From: Hyperoodon ampullatus | Lineage: Eukaryota; Chordata; Mammalia; Artiodactyla; Ziphiidae | Direction: 5' to 3' | NCBI GenBank assembly: GCA_949752795.1 | Contig: OX457070.1 | Span: 31,446,788 to 31,510,787 of the forward strand | Length of the DNA: 64,000 nt | Part shown: positions 1-10,578 of the stretch, in pieces | Position numbering within the stretch: position 1 is the stretch's first letter | Layout of the letters: the number at the start of each line of letters is the position of its first letter | Notes under the pieces: model-generated | Told to the model about the DNA's origin: nothing | The model's database searches: none | What the model saw: only the letters and a program-made list of their open reading frames with translations | Position numbers and translations under genes: made by a program

Positions 1-280
1 AGCCTTTTGGTAGACATATATGCTTATTTAGGTTGGATATATACCCAGGAGTAGAATTGCTCCATCTTAGGATTTATATATTTAGTAGATACCATCAAAC
101 AGTTTTCCAAAGTGGTTGTACCAATTTACGTTCTCACTTAAAATGCACGAGAATTCTAATTCTTCCCATTCTTACAAACACTTGGTATTATCAGTCTTTT
201 TAATTCTGTTTTGGTGGGAGTATAGTGGGGGAGGTCTCATTGTGGCTTTTTGCAGGGGAGTGGAAGGGGTTGTTTCTTAT
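1..280 (-). mobile_element. Old L1 (L1M-type) ORF2 3' fragment
   Basis: Read on the minus strand this is the late ORF2 part of a mammalian L1. The plus strand shows the familiar reverse-complement series: a 'tatacccaggagtagaattgct' type block near 46-62, a 'gttttccaaagtggttgtacca' block near 101-122, and an 'acacttggtattatca' block near 178-193. It is cut by the window edge, so its true extent is unknown. Many substitutions mark it as old and dead. Confidence 0.8.
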
Positions 281-3200
281 AGGTGTTTATGATTGTGCTG
301 TTGATTATACAGTTTGCTTTTAAAACTTCGGTTTTCAGGCTTCCTGGCTTTCATTCCCTTTTCCCAATACCACATTATTATTTTTTTTCCCCTTGTAATA
401 CCCCCAAGAGCAGCATAAAAGCCAAGCAGGCTGATATGACATCATCATTGTCTTTCGGGAATGTGAAATTTCATTTTTTATAGAGTGACCCTATTCCAAG
501 ATAGAAGGGAAAATAGAAAACAGGGCTTAGAACTTGAAAGAGAAAATTTGGGTCAGGCTCCGGCTTAATGCAGTTTCCATTCTTGGAGCCAAAAGATCTT
601 CTAGTCAATGCACAAAGGGAGTTGCTGGGGTGGGGATTGTTGGTTTCATTTCATACTCATTGTATCACTGCATCAGGGTATCTAGGATTTTGCCCTTATG
701 ATGAAATTAAGGGTGTTATGCTTCATTTCCTGTTTTGGAAAACAGAGTCTCTGGCTTAAAAAGGCTAATTGCATATTGTTTTTAAAAATTGGGTTGATAG
801 TTCATCGTATCATAATTAAACTAATTCGAATACTATTATTTTCCAACAGCTTTGATGAGGTCTTCCACTTGGCAGAGAACTGTGAGACCCCAAAATATTG
901 CCATTTGTTAAAAGATGGAGAAACTCTGATGACTAATGACTCTATTCAGCTGCATTTCGGTTAATAAGATTTATGCATTAATCTAGTTATACTTTGTTCC
1001 CTCGAGTTTGGCAAACTTCTGAAGTTTTCTGATTTTCTACTGTGTCTCCTGCTCCCCACCCCCATCTCCTCCATAGAGAATTCCTGGCGTCTGAGTTAAA
1101 ATAGGTGGAAATATTCTCTGTTTCCAGCCGAGGCTCCCCAGCTTGGTTGGAATGCTCGTCTGGTTGTAATAGAGCCTGCTTTTCGGCCAGCAACTCTTAA
1201 AATAGCTCCTCGGCTTATGAAGCAGAAAATAGAAGTTTGGGCAGCCCAGTGTCAGCTTACAGGATGTTTCCGGCTACTTGCTTTGGGGGGCACTGTTGCT
1301 CTAGCTTGAGAACTCAGAGCAAGACTGGTGAGTGATGGCTCTCCTTTGCGCAATTTTGTATCTGCACTTCTTGTCAAGTAATCATTACAAATGTTTCGTG
1401 GAGAAAGGAGTTGGCTCCGAGTAGAGGTCTGCCTCTTGGAAGAAGTGAGGCCCTGAAGGGTGGGCACTGGTCTGTCTGTGGTAAAATTTTCCCCTTTGAC
1501 AGTGTAATTAAGTGGTAATTAACCAAATGAGTGTAAATGTTGAAGGCTGAGATAAATATCTACATGTCCTTAATCTATTTTTCCCCTCTAAAATTTGATA
1601 AAGGAAATTTGGATTTAATGGAGGATATATGTCAATCTTTTTTTTTTTTTTTAAGATTACAAATCTGTTTAGAAGGAACTCAGGTCCATGGGTTTGGAGT
1701 TCTACAGGAAAAGTTAGCAGTGTATAAAGATAGAACAGGTACCATAAAATGCGGATGCGCTATTGCAATAATTATGTTAAGAAGGCTTAGTGGAGCTACC
1801 TTTTGGAAACATCTGGTTTGTTTCTGCTCTTTCCATATCCTGCAGATGTTGCTGAACCCATGAAATGTACTGACAGGAGAATACATTAGCTCACGAAGTC
1901 ATTCCAATGAATAAAGCAAAGAATGGCCTCTTAACTTTCTAAAAAATCTAGTTAGGAAAGAATTCTGCTTTCAGAGCAGGCAGAGATTAGGCCAATAATT
2001 GAGAGGGGCCCAGGGCCTTCTAAAAGTGTCAGTAGTGATCTGTTCTTGCCAAAGGGGAAAAGAGATGCTTTGTGGAGGGGCAGCTAGAGTAATAAATGGG
2101 AATCTTTGTAATTCAAGTACTTTCTCATTACCTTCCTTGGTTAGTGATTAAAAATAGGGCTGAGGATGGGGCAAGGGAAGCCCACTCCTTCTGCGATTGG
2201 TCTTAGAGCTAAAGGTTCCTGAGTCCATCTGGAGTTCGGCTCTTCTGCCTCACCTCCTGGCCTCTGGAGCCCCAAGTGAGACTCAGAGGCAGGTAGACGG
2301 CTCGTGTGGCCAAGGTAGACACTGTGGGAAGGATGCATAATTGAGGTACCATCTGTGGCATGGGGCTGATGACAGCTGCACGATGCCCTGACACTGCTGT
2401 GTCAACACCCTCGGCAGGCAGGAAAAGACAGGGGCAGGCACATGTATTCTAAGGCTTTGGGAGAGCAGACACAGGCATCCCTGAGGGGGAGGGCCTGAGG
2501 AGTTTGAGTTTATTAAATAGGAGTTGGTTGCCTATGAGATTAACACCCTGAAATAAATGCAAAGTTAAGAAATATTTTGGCCTCCAGCCCACTTGGCAGG
2601 AGGATTAGGAACTTGGAGTGGTCAGAAGGACAAAGCCTTAAAGGGCCAATGTCACATTTAGTTTCTGGCCAGCTGTGATCTCTAAATTTCCCTATCATTT
2701 ACATCACTCCTTTGGGTTATAGCATCATGTGATGTGTTCCACAGACCCCTATTAAAATGTGTAACAGATGTTTTTCTGGCCACCGGCCTGGCAGACAAGA
2801 AGGATGCACTCATATAAACCTATCTATGAGAAACTAGTATTTCTCTGGTTCAGCTCTGAATTGTTGAACTGCCGTTACTGACATCCAGCCCTATTTGCCT
2901 TCTTCCCTCTGGGGCAAAAAGGATAAATCTCTGGGATGTCTCAGAAAAGACTTTCTTGCACGTTCTTCTAGGGTTTCTGGCTTCCTTCAGGTCACTGAGG
3001 AGGGGGTCTCTACTGCTTGAGCCAAAGCCTTCTATTTCTTCAACAATTTCATGTATGTTTCCACCAGGCACCTAGCTCCTGGTTATTTACCCCTGTCCCT
3101 AGGTCAGGAGAAATCTCTTATGAGAATCATGTAAGAGCTCTGTCTCCTCCTCGGAGAATGATTTTAAATTCCCCCTAACCTTTCTCCCCACCAGGGTTAC

Positions 3201-3379
3201 ACCTTCCTTCTCCTTCTCTTTTGCAACTGGCAAATTTCTGCTTTTGATCCTTCAGCTGTTATTTTACTATACTCAGTTGACAGACTAAACCCAATATGAC
3301 CAGTTTTGAAACCTCTTTGGGAACTTTTGACACTAATGTAAATGTGTAACTTAAGGAAAGAGGTTTAGCATCGTTGTCA
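281..3379. other. Unique intergenic or intronic sequence, no gene seen
   Basis: About 3.1 kb in which I recognise no repeat family and no exon. ORFs are short (the longest is 108 codons, at 1537-1863) and lack recognisable domains or good splice context. A T-run lies at 1638-1652. The stretch 1000-1300 is slightly GC-richer but not a CpG island. Confidence 0.5.
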
Positions 3380-3399
3380 TTACCATCATAATAATTTTT

Positions 3400-3635
3400 A
3401 ATATATATACCACCTTTTAGAGTGAATGACATGTTTTCCCATCTATTATTTCTGCCGATCCTTAAAGCAATACTGATATAAGGAAGACAGAAATTACAAT
3501 GTTGAGGTTACAGGTGAAGAAATCAATGCTCATAGAAAGTAAAGCTATTCATTCAAAGTCATGTAGCCAGTTCAGCTGGGATTCAACCCATTTCAGATTC
3601 CAAGCTCAATGATTTACTGCACATAGAGAGCCCTT
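3400..3635 (-). repeat. MIR SINE relic
   Basis: The plus strand carries the reverse complement of MIR: a degenerate 'gaggttacaggtgaagaaatcaatgctc' core near 3501-3530, a 'caaagtcatgtagccag' segment near 3556-3571 and a 'gctgggattcaaccca' segment near 3576-3590. These correspond to the conserved MIR core and the tRNA-derived B-box end. It is an ancient pan-mammalian element and strongly diverged. Confidence 0.75.
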
Positions 3636-4310
3636 ATTAATACTTTAACATGGTAGGAACTTAAAAGGATAGTCCACAGAATGGGAATGTTTTTGTAAGG
3701 CAGTGTAAGGATGCCAAGAATTCGAGAAAGTAGAGGATCTAGACAGAAACAGAGATATGGAGTCTAGAGCTACTTTTCCCTAAAATGTGTACTGCAAGAT
3801 TTCAATAGATATATTGTCAGCTAAAGAGTTCCATAACCAGAAAGGCTTGATAAATATTAAATTAAACAATGTCATGAAAATTTTCTGATTACAGCACTCC
3901 CAGAGGCTTTGACACACATTACAAATTGCCAAGGCAGGGATCAGACATGCCATGAGCATTTGCAAACATGTTTGATACAGGGCCCTTCTTGAATAAAGCA
4001 TCTCATGACAACACACTTGGGAGAATGCTGGTCAAAAACACCATCATTTACTACCTAAGATGAAGGTAAGTCAGTCAAAGGGGGGAAGGGTGAGAAGTGT
4101 TCAGATGTCAGGGAAAGATCTAGAAGTCAGGTTTATTCTGTTATCTAATTACTGAATCAAAATTTTGATCATTCAATTTAGTTGATTTCATGTTAAGGTC
4201 CTAGAAGGGGTAAAACTAGTATGTCAATATTCCAGATGTGAGATTTTATTGGAAGAGGAACTGGCAAGACTAAGGGGGTGGGGGTGGGGGCAATTGGGTG
4301 AGAAGACCAC
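3636..4310. other. Unique sequence containing a G-rich tract
   Basis: No gene or clear repeat was identified. The notable part is the G-run cluster at 4274-4298, listed separately. Confidence 0.5.
4274..4298 (+). other. G-quadruplex-type motif
   Basis: Three runs of five G separated by single T residues (4274-4278, 4280-4284, 4286-4290) are followed after CAATT by GGG (4296-4298). This satisfies the usual G3+N1-7 pattern for an intramolecular quadruplex on the plus strand. It is not inside a recognised repeat. Confidence 0.6.
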
Positions 4311-4324
4311 GCAGGAAGAGGATG

Positions 4325-4485
4325 GAGAGCAGGTTCTTGTCTCGAATGTCTCTAACTAGTCTTGGCCATGTGACTTTGCTCAAGTCACTACACCATCTGG
4401 ACTCTGGTTCCCTCAACTATGAAACAAGCAGAATAGACTAAATGGTTTCTTTTCAAGGTTTAATAATTCTATGAATAAACGTTAT
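4325..4485 (+). repeat. MIR SINE relic
   Basis: The segment 'ccatgtgactttgctcaagtcac' (4366-4388) followed by a 'tctggttccctcaactatgaaa' type stretch matches the MIR core ('tgtgaccttgggcaagtcact ... cctcagtttcctcatctgtaaa') in the plus orientation. It is heavily mutated, so the ends are approximate. Confidence 0.65.
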
Positions 4486-5142
4486 ATGTTAAAGAGGGAG
4501 ATAGTGGCTGTCTAAGGTGAAGATGAATTGGAGAGTTAATTTCCTGAGGAATCTTAATTTCTATAGTTGCTAGTTTAGCATTGTCAGAGGGGAAAGGTGA
4601 GAGGCCAAGTGGGATCAGAAGAAATTTGCCTTGTGAGCACCAGCAGACAAAGGGTCCACCATGTTACCCCTCCTATTAGAGACAAATGACCCCAGGATTC
4701 CAATCTGAAAGCCAGAGAAGAATCATTAGATAGCTAGACTTGAAGGGAAAACAGAGATTACCTTACCAGCCAGAGAGCAGGCTTTGGAGAAAAGAGGAGG
4801 AATGAAGGTTAATCAGAAAACCTACTGAGAAGGGAGACAAAATCATCAGAGAGTTGAGGAGGTTGGTGGAGGAGTCAAGGAAATGGAGAATAATAATTAA
4901 ACCAAATGTTGGGGGAGCTCTTACAAATGGGGAGGGAGAGAAACTGGGGTTGGGAGGATGGAAGAAACATAACAATACCCGAATGGGTGTGGCTTCCTGT
5001 GAACAGATCTTGACACCCATGACACAGGAGGAAGCAGATACTATATGCTTCTCTACTCAAGACCCAAAAAGTATAAAAATTGAATTCCACACTGTTTCTT
5101 TCAAAGAGGCTCTGGTCAGGGGCATGAGAATACTGGAATAAG
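4486..5142. other. Unique sequence, no gene seen
   Basis: No recognisable repeat or exon. Overlapping short ORFs on both strands around 4763-5141 have no recognisable domain. Confidence 0.5.
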
Positions 5143-5156
5143 AGTTAATAGTCTGA

Positions 5157-5664
5157 ATGGATAAAGAAGATGTGGTATAGATACATACAATGGAATACTA
5201 CTCAGCCATAGAAAAAGAATGAATTAATGCTTTTTGCAGCAACGTGGATGGACCTAGAGATTATCATACTAAGTGAAGTAAGTCAAACAGAGAAAGACAA
5301 ATATCATATGATATCACTTATATGTGGAATCTGAAGAAAAAGATACAAATAAACTTATTTACCAAACAGAGAGAGACTCACAAACTAGAAAACAAACTTA
5401 TAGTTACCAAAGGGGAAAGGGGATAGAGGGATAAATTAGGAGGTTGGGATTAACATATATACACTACTATATATAAAATAAATAACCAATAAGGACCTAC
5501 TGTATAGCACAGGGAACTATACTCAATATTTTGTAATAGCCTATAAGGGAAAAAAATCTGTAAAGGAATATCTATCTATCTATCTACAACTGAATCACTG
5601 TGCTGTACACCTGAAACTAACATGATATTGTAAATCAACTATACTTCAATAAAATATTAAAAAC
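5157..5664 (+). mobile_element. 5'-truncated L1 with 14-bp TSD
   Basis: This is a late ORF2 end plus a cetartiodactyl-type L1 3' UTR. It contains the 'ggaatactactcagccata' region (5192-5210), the 'acagggaactatactcaat' block (5510-5528), a short (TATC)n tract near 5570-5585, the 'gctgtacacctgaaacta' block (5602-5619) and a terminal AATAAA-like tail. Flanking copies AGTTAATAGTCTGA (5143-5156) and AGTTCATGGTCTGA (5665-5678) differ at two bases and are the target-site duplication. The two mismatches and the short decayed tail suggest a moderately old insertion. Confidence 0.9.
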
Positions 5665-5678
5665 AGTTCATGGTCTGA

Positions 5679-7440
5679 GACCAAAAGTGGTTCTGGCCCA
5701 ATAGCTCTTGAGTCTTGGAGTATAATGATGGTTATGAATTTGTTGTCTATCCACCATTGACCTGCTGAGTGATCTGAAAGTCATTTCTTCTCTCCAAGAG
5801 GTTTGAACTCACTGGGAAACAGAGAACAGAGGAAAAGAAAAATTGGGTGTGAAGGCCAATATTTTCAGGAGGACAAGGTTAAAGCCTACATCCCTTAAAA
5901 TCAGAAGTACTGAGCCTCCTGGAAATTGTGACTGCTTAACTTCTCTGTTCTACAGATGGCCATCATTCCCATGCTGATAGGACACAGAAAGCAAGGCAAC
6001 ACAAAGTTGCCTTAATGATAGGTCTTTGTGGTGACTGGATACAGGAAGAGAAGGAAATGAGACGTAGTTTACAGCAACATAACAGTGTTGGGCCAGACCC
6101 TGCCTGGGCATCTCTGCCTGTGTCGGGAAGCATGGGGCCTCAGCCATGACCCAGCAGGTCAGTCCAGTGCAGAGTTGTTCTTTGTTCTGCTCTTCTCTAA
6201 TCTCACTAAACTCTGCAACAAGTATGAAATGAAAAGTTTGAAATGAAACAAGTATTATGTGGACATATGTTAGAAGACTTCTGAGATATATTCCTTGGTT
6301 TTAGAAGCTCTAGGATTCTCTGATGCTTGGAAATTTTCTGCAGCAGCAGTGTCTACATTGGGCAGCACAAAATATGACCACACAATGTAGGAAAAGCATC
6401 CTAATAGAGAGAACATAAATGAAGAAAAAGCCCATGTGTCCTCTGCTATAGTCACTCATCACAAACAGAAAGGTCCTTCTGTGAGCCTGGCACCAAGCTG
6501 AACCAAAATGGCACAAACATGGCCATGTCTTTTTTTGAAGGGTTAACAAGAGGGGATACTCTTATTTAGATAGGGAACAACACTTTCTTAGGAAGTCCCT
6601 GGGCCAATAATACACTTGATTTGACCTGCGTAGAAATCATCTCATCTCAGCCTGTTTCTAAGGGATGCCAAAAGTAAGCTGAAAAGTGAAAAAGTTAGCT
6701 AGTCAAGCAGACTTTTCTAACTCTCTGGATCCTTAGTAACATGCACAGCAAACTTCTGTTTAGCCAGTAAGCACATCTGTCTTGGAGGAAATAATGGTGT
6801 CTTGTCACCATAGATGTTTGAGTCCCTGTGAGTAAATGGGTAGGAACAACTCATCCAAACTCATCTCACATGAGTTGTCTGGAAGGTCAGGCCCGTCTTG
6901 CCCTTGAATTGCAAAGCTATCTTTGGTCAAAGACTGGCTTTTCCTTCCTAACTCTCATGTGTTCAGTGGCTCAAGAAATATATGCCGATGCAAAAGTTAG
7001 CAGTGCCACGCAATTCAGATCTCCTTTTCCTGGTCAAGGAGCAGCAATGACATTGACTTTCTTCTCTATAGAGCCTTATTCCTCACCAGCTATGAATAAT
7101 TTTTTCCCCTCCACCCATGACAGTCTCTCCTCCTTGCTCCCTCTCAGACTGGCTCCTCAAGGACAGAATCCATATCCTGTTGCCTTGTTCTCCCATGACT
7201 GCCTGGGTACTGTGCACATAGGAGGTGATTTATAGATATTGACTGAGTGAATGATGTTCTTTTAAGAAACCACATAGACTTTTCCTTGCTAAGCCAGACC
7301 AGCCTGCTCCAGGTCCTTAGCTCTTCTTCTTTAGATCACTTTAGGTTCCTCTTTTTATCTGTCACCACCTTTTCTGCCCCTTGAGGTTCTTCTTCAGGCA
7401 AGTTAGACTAAGGAGACACAGTGTTCCAACTCCTCTCTTT
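5679..7440. other. Unique sequence, no gene seen
   Basis: About 1.75 kb without a confidently recognised repeat. The longest ORF (6828-7235, plus, 135 codons) has no domain I recognise and no evident splice or promoter context, so it is treated as chance. Confidence 0.5.
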
Positions 7441-7609
7441 CTTTTTGCTCTTGCTATAGACTGAAGGTTTGTGTCCCCTCAGAATTCATATGCTGACAAC
7501 TAATCCCTAACGTCATGTTGTTTGGAGGTTGGAATTTTGGGAGGTGGTTAGGTCATGAGAGCAGAGCCCTCATGAATGAGATTAATGCCCTTATAAAAAG
7601 TGACTCCAG

Positions 7610-7614
7610 ATGTA

Positions 7615-7647
<33 letters not shown>

Positions 7648-7943
7648 TTATATACACAAAGAACTATTACTCAGCCATAAAAAATAGTGAACTAATGCCA
7701 TTTGAAGCAACATGGATGGACCTAGAGATTATCTTACTAAGTGAAGGAAGTCAGAGAAAGACAAATATCATAAGATATCACTTGTATGTGGAATTTTTTA
7801 AAAAAGATACAAATGAACTTATTTACAAAACAGAAACAGACTTGCAGACAAAGAAAAAAAATTATGGTTACCAAAGAGGAAAGGGGTCGAGGAGGGATAA
7901 CTAGATATCTATATTCTATTTATGTATCTATATTCTATCTATC

Positions 7944-7982
<39 letters not shown>

Positions 7983-8100
7983 ATCTACCTGTCTCTCTAT
8001 CATCTATCTATAACTGAATCACTTTTCTGTACACCTGAAACATTGTAAATCAACTATACTTTATTAAAAAAAATAAATTAAGATGCACACATTAAAAAAA
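7610..8100 (+). mobile_element. 5'-truncated L1 inserted in the MaLR LTR
   Basis: The segment shows L1 late ORF2 and 3' UTR blocks ('cagccataaaaaatagtgaac' near 7672, 'cctagagattatcttacta' near 7721, 'gtacacctgaaacattgta' near 8029) and ends in an A-rich tail at 8092-8102. AAAAGTGACTCCAGA (7595-7609) and AAAAGAGATCCCAGA (8101-8115) form a 15-bp target-site duplication with three differences, and removing the insert restores the LTR. A long (ATCT)n tract occupies the 3' UTR, and a (TA)n tract sits at the 5' edge. Confidence 0.85.
7930..8008 (+). repeat. (ATCT)n microsatellite
   Basis: A tetranucleotide array with about ten uninterrupted ATCT units around 7943-7982 and imperfect flanking units. 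It lies in the 3' UTR of the L1 at 7610-8100, where other L1 copies in the window carry (TA)n or a short (TATC)n. Confidence 0.9.
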
Positions 8101-8318
8101 AAAGAGATCCCAGAGAGCTCCCTTGTCCTCTCCACCGTGTGAGGACACAGAAAAAAGAAGATCGTCTATGAACCAAGAAGCTGCCCTCACCAGACACCCA
8201 TTCTGCTGGTGCCTTTATCTTGAACTCCCCAGGCTCCAGAAGGAATATACTTCTGTTGTTTATAAGCCACATGGTCTATGGTATTCTGTTATAGCAGGTG
8301 TAATGAATAAGACAGCTC

Positions 8319-8605
8319 TTGAAAATAAGCCCTCTCTCCTCATGAGGTTTTCCCTCCTGATTATTGTAGGAAATCACATACAAAAATAACAAACAAAATC
8401 ATGCAATGTTCTGATAGTCCTGTTTCTGTTCTGTAGCTCTAATGCCTCTGAAGTTGCCAATAAAAGAACTTGCTGTGTTTATTGCTGTAACCTGAATATA
8501 ACTAACATACCACATGGCCCTGTCTATGCACAATATAGAGTCAAAGAAAGAGCAGTATGTCAGGGGAAAATAATAGAAAGATGTTTAAATGCTACTACTC
8601 TCAAA
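8319..8605. other. Unique sequence, nothing recognised
   Basis: No gene and no confident repeat. Confidence 0.45.
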
Positions 8606-8611
8606 GAGAAG

Positions 8612-8841
8612 GGGTTGGCAAACTATGGCTCCCAGGGCAAATCTGGAGTTTTTAAAAATAGTTTTTTGCTTGTTTGTTTAAATAAAGTTTTATTGAGACA
8701 TAACCATATTTGTTTATGTTTTATCTATGTCCACTTTCAAGTGACAGTGGCAAAGTTGAGTAGCTGTGACTGACACTGTGTGGTTCTAAAAGCTGAAAAT
8801 ATTTACTATCTGGCCCTTTCCAGGAAGTTTGTTGACCCCCA
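8612..8841 (+). mobile_element. Non-autonomous hAT-type DNA transposon (MITE)
   Basis: It begins with 'ggggttggcaaactatgg' (8612-8629) and ends with 'gtttgttgaccccca' (8828-8842), and these termini are approximately inverted complements. Internal blocks 'aaataaagttttattgaga' (8680-8698) and 'gctgaaaatatttactatctggccctt' (8791-8817) match a well-known human and mammalian hAT MITE family with the same termini. There is no transposase. A second, more complete copy is at 14093-14415. Confidence 0.75.
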
Positions 8842-9007
8842 TCTTAGAAGATGCCAGAGTGGGGAGAGTATTCTTAATGTATTAGAAAACTTTTTTTTTT
8901 TCCTATTTCTGCCACACTTGGTGATCACCATGGAGACAGCAGCTGGTCTCTCAAAGAAGAAAATGATCCTTTTTGTTCTCTCAACTTCCATCAAAAACTC
9001 CTCCTTG

Positions 9008-9217
9008 GGCTCCCCTGGTGGCGCAGTGGTTGAGAGTCTGCCTGCCGATGCAGGGGACACGGGTTCATGCCCCGGTCCGGGAGGATCCCACATGTCGCGG
9101 AGTGGCTGGGCCCGTGAGCCATGGCCGCTGAGCCTGCGCGTCCGAAGCCTGTGCTCTGCAACGGGAGAGGCCACAACAGTGAGAGCGCGTACCACAAATC
9201 AAACAAACAAACAAACA
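9008..9217 (+). mobile_element. CHR-2-type tRNA-derived SINE
   Basis: A full-length element. The head has an intact RNA polymerase III A box TGGCGCAGTGG (9019-9029) and a B box close to GGTTCATGCCC (9062-9072), then the GC-rich cetacean body and an AAAC-type tail (9200-9217). Identical 15-bp target-site duplications AAAAACTCCTCCTTG lie at 8993-9007 and 9218-9232. The A-run at the start of the TSD fits L1 endonuclease nicking, so L1 probably supplied the machinery in trans. It makes no protein, and the ORFs across it are artefacts. Confidence 0.95.
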
Positions 9218-9512
9218 AAAAACTCCTCCTTGAAATACAGCCCAGGTAGCTCCTAACTCCTCCATTCTCACTTATCCTCTTTTAAATCAAATCCTTCTCT
9301 CCAGCTAGTAATTCTAATTTTTCCCCCTAAATACAAAAACTCTACGCTGACTCTGCTCATTCCATTTTTCGTTGCTGTCTACTGTTTATCCCAAACAATC
9401 GAAGAGAAGGTTCAGGGTTCATGCCACAGGGGTCTTCCTTAGGAGGGTGTGTGAAGCAAAGGCTGATAGGCTGGTCAAAATCATACAATTTGCTCCTGCT
9501 ACAGAATGAATC

Positions 9513-9718
9513 TTTTTTTTTTTTTTTCGGTACACGGGCCTCTCACTGTTGTGGCCTCTCCCGTTGCAGAGCACAGGCTCCGGACGCGCAGGCTCAGCGG
9601 CCATGGCTCACGGGCCCAGCCACTCCGTGGCATGTGGGATCTTCCCGGACCGGGGCATGCACCCGTGTCCCCTGCATTGGCAGGCGGACTCTCAACCACT
9701 GCGCCACCAGGGAAGCCC
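9513..9718 (-). mobile_element. CHR-2-type tRNA-derived SINE
   Basis: A full-length element on the minus strand. The poly(A) tail appears as a T-run at 9513-9527 and the tRNA-like head ends near 9718. The 11-bp TSD CAGAATGAATC is identical at 9502-9512 and 9719-9729. It stands 300 bp from the plus-strand copy at 9008, so the two form an inverted pair. Confidence 0.95.
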
Positions 9719-9729
9719 CAGAATGAATC

Positions 9730-10200
9730 ATTTTGATGATAGTCAGAGTCCTGAGGTGAAGCTCACCAACAGCTCACCTTTATGCAGTCCTGGCCTTTTC
9801 ACCTGAATCTAGAACTCTCCATGGCACCCCCTCTTCCTGCACGTAGCCTTACAGAGATGACTGCCCACTTCCCTCACATGGGTCTCAGGTGGAAAATCAG
9901 ACCCTCTCAGGCTTCTTATGAGCATCCATCCATCTGCCAGGGCTTCTGCCCCTTGCAGTCAAAATTCCTCTAGGACATTTCCTTATTCTTCTCACAGCGT
10001 TCGCATTTGCCATATGTGATATATGTGTGTGTGTGTGTGTTTTAGTAATTTCTTTTCCTGGTTTTAAGAGTGAATTCTATTCACTGCAGGAAAGTTAAAG
10101 TACAAAATTGTATAAATAAGAAAAAAAATCGCCTATGAACCCATATGCAGAAATAACCAGTTTGGGTTACATTTGGGTATGTAATTTTATAATTATTATT
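9730..10200. other. Unique sequence, short (GT)n
   Basis: No gene seen. A short (TG)n tract lies at 10023-10041. Confidence 0.5.
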
Positions 10201-10203
10201 GTT

Positions 10204-10285
10204 AGTGTGTGTGTGACTCTTACACACACACACATACACACATATATACATGTACACACACGTACACACACACATACGTATATAA
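10204..10285. repeat. (GT)n / (CA)n inverted microsatellite
   Basis: An eleven-base GT tract (10205-10215) is followed after seven bases by an eleven-base CA tract (10223-10233), forming a perfect potential stem-loop. Further CA, TA and CGTA variants run to about 10283. Confidence 0.85.
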
Positions 10286-10425
10286 AATCATTGAGTCAAA
10301 TTTTCATTTTGAGTGTATTCTTAGTTTTATGTTTCTTTTCATTTAGTGCTATAGCCTGTGTCCTGGCTTTTGGGTTTGTACTACTATAACTTAACTTGTA
10401 GTTCAATAATTGCTTTCATGGACTT

Positions 10426-10578
10426 TTCTAATTAGTTCATAAATTCCTTGAGTGCAGGGATAGTTTCTCCTTTATATTCTTCTCATTTCCTTACCTCCAT
10501 TCCCATTCCCGCCACCACCAGTGTCATTTAGGAGTACAGAAGGAGTGTTTGATAAATATTTTCTGAGTAGAATGAACT
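10426..10578 (+). repeat. L2 3' end relic
   Basis: The run 'ttcataaattccttgagtgcagggatag' (10436-10463) and the closing 'tttgataaatattttctgag' (10548-10567) correspond to the L2 3' terminus ('gtaagctccttgagggcagggac ... caataaatatttgttgaatg'). Confidence 0.75.

Larger units (their letters stand above)
7453..8318 (+). mobile_element. ERVL-MaLR solo LTR (MST/MLT1 type), split by an L1
   Basis: The left part (7453-7609) starts with a TG(C/T)TATAGACTGAA-like end, then gives the 'gtgtcccctcagaattcatatg' block and the 'gggaggtggttaggtcatgag' block. The right part (8101-8318) continues with 'cacagaaaaaagaagatcgtctatgaacc', a 'gttgtttataagccacatggtc' block and an 'ataagaca' end typical of MaLR LTRs. 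Together they make an LTR of about 370 bp, which is normal for the group. No second LTR or internal region is seen, so it is a solo LTR. It carries no genes. Confidence 0.8.

Noticed and set aside
6828..7235. 135-codon plus ORF as a possible exon
   Set aside because: No recognisable domain or signal and no promoter or splice evidence. Long chance ORFs are expected in a window of this size.
7786..8013. ORF with a long Ser-Ile-Tyr-Leu repeat protein
   Set aside because: A translation of the (ATCT)n microsatellite in an L1 3' UTR.
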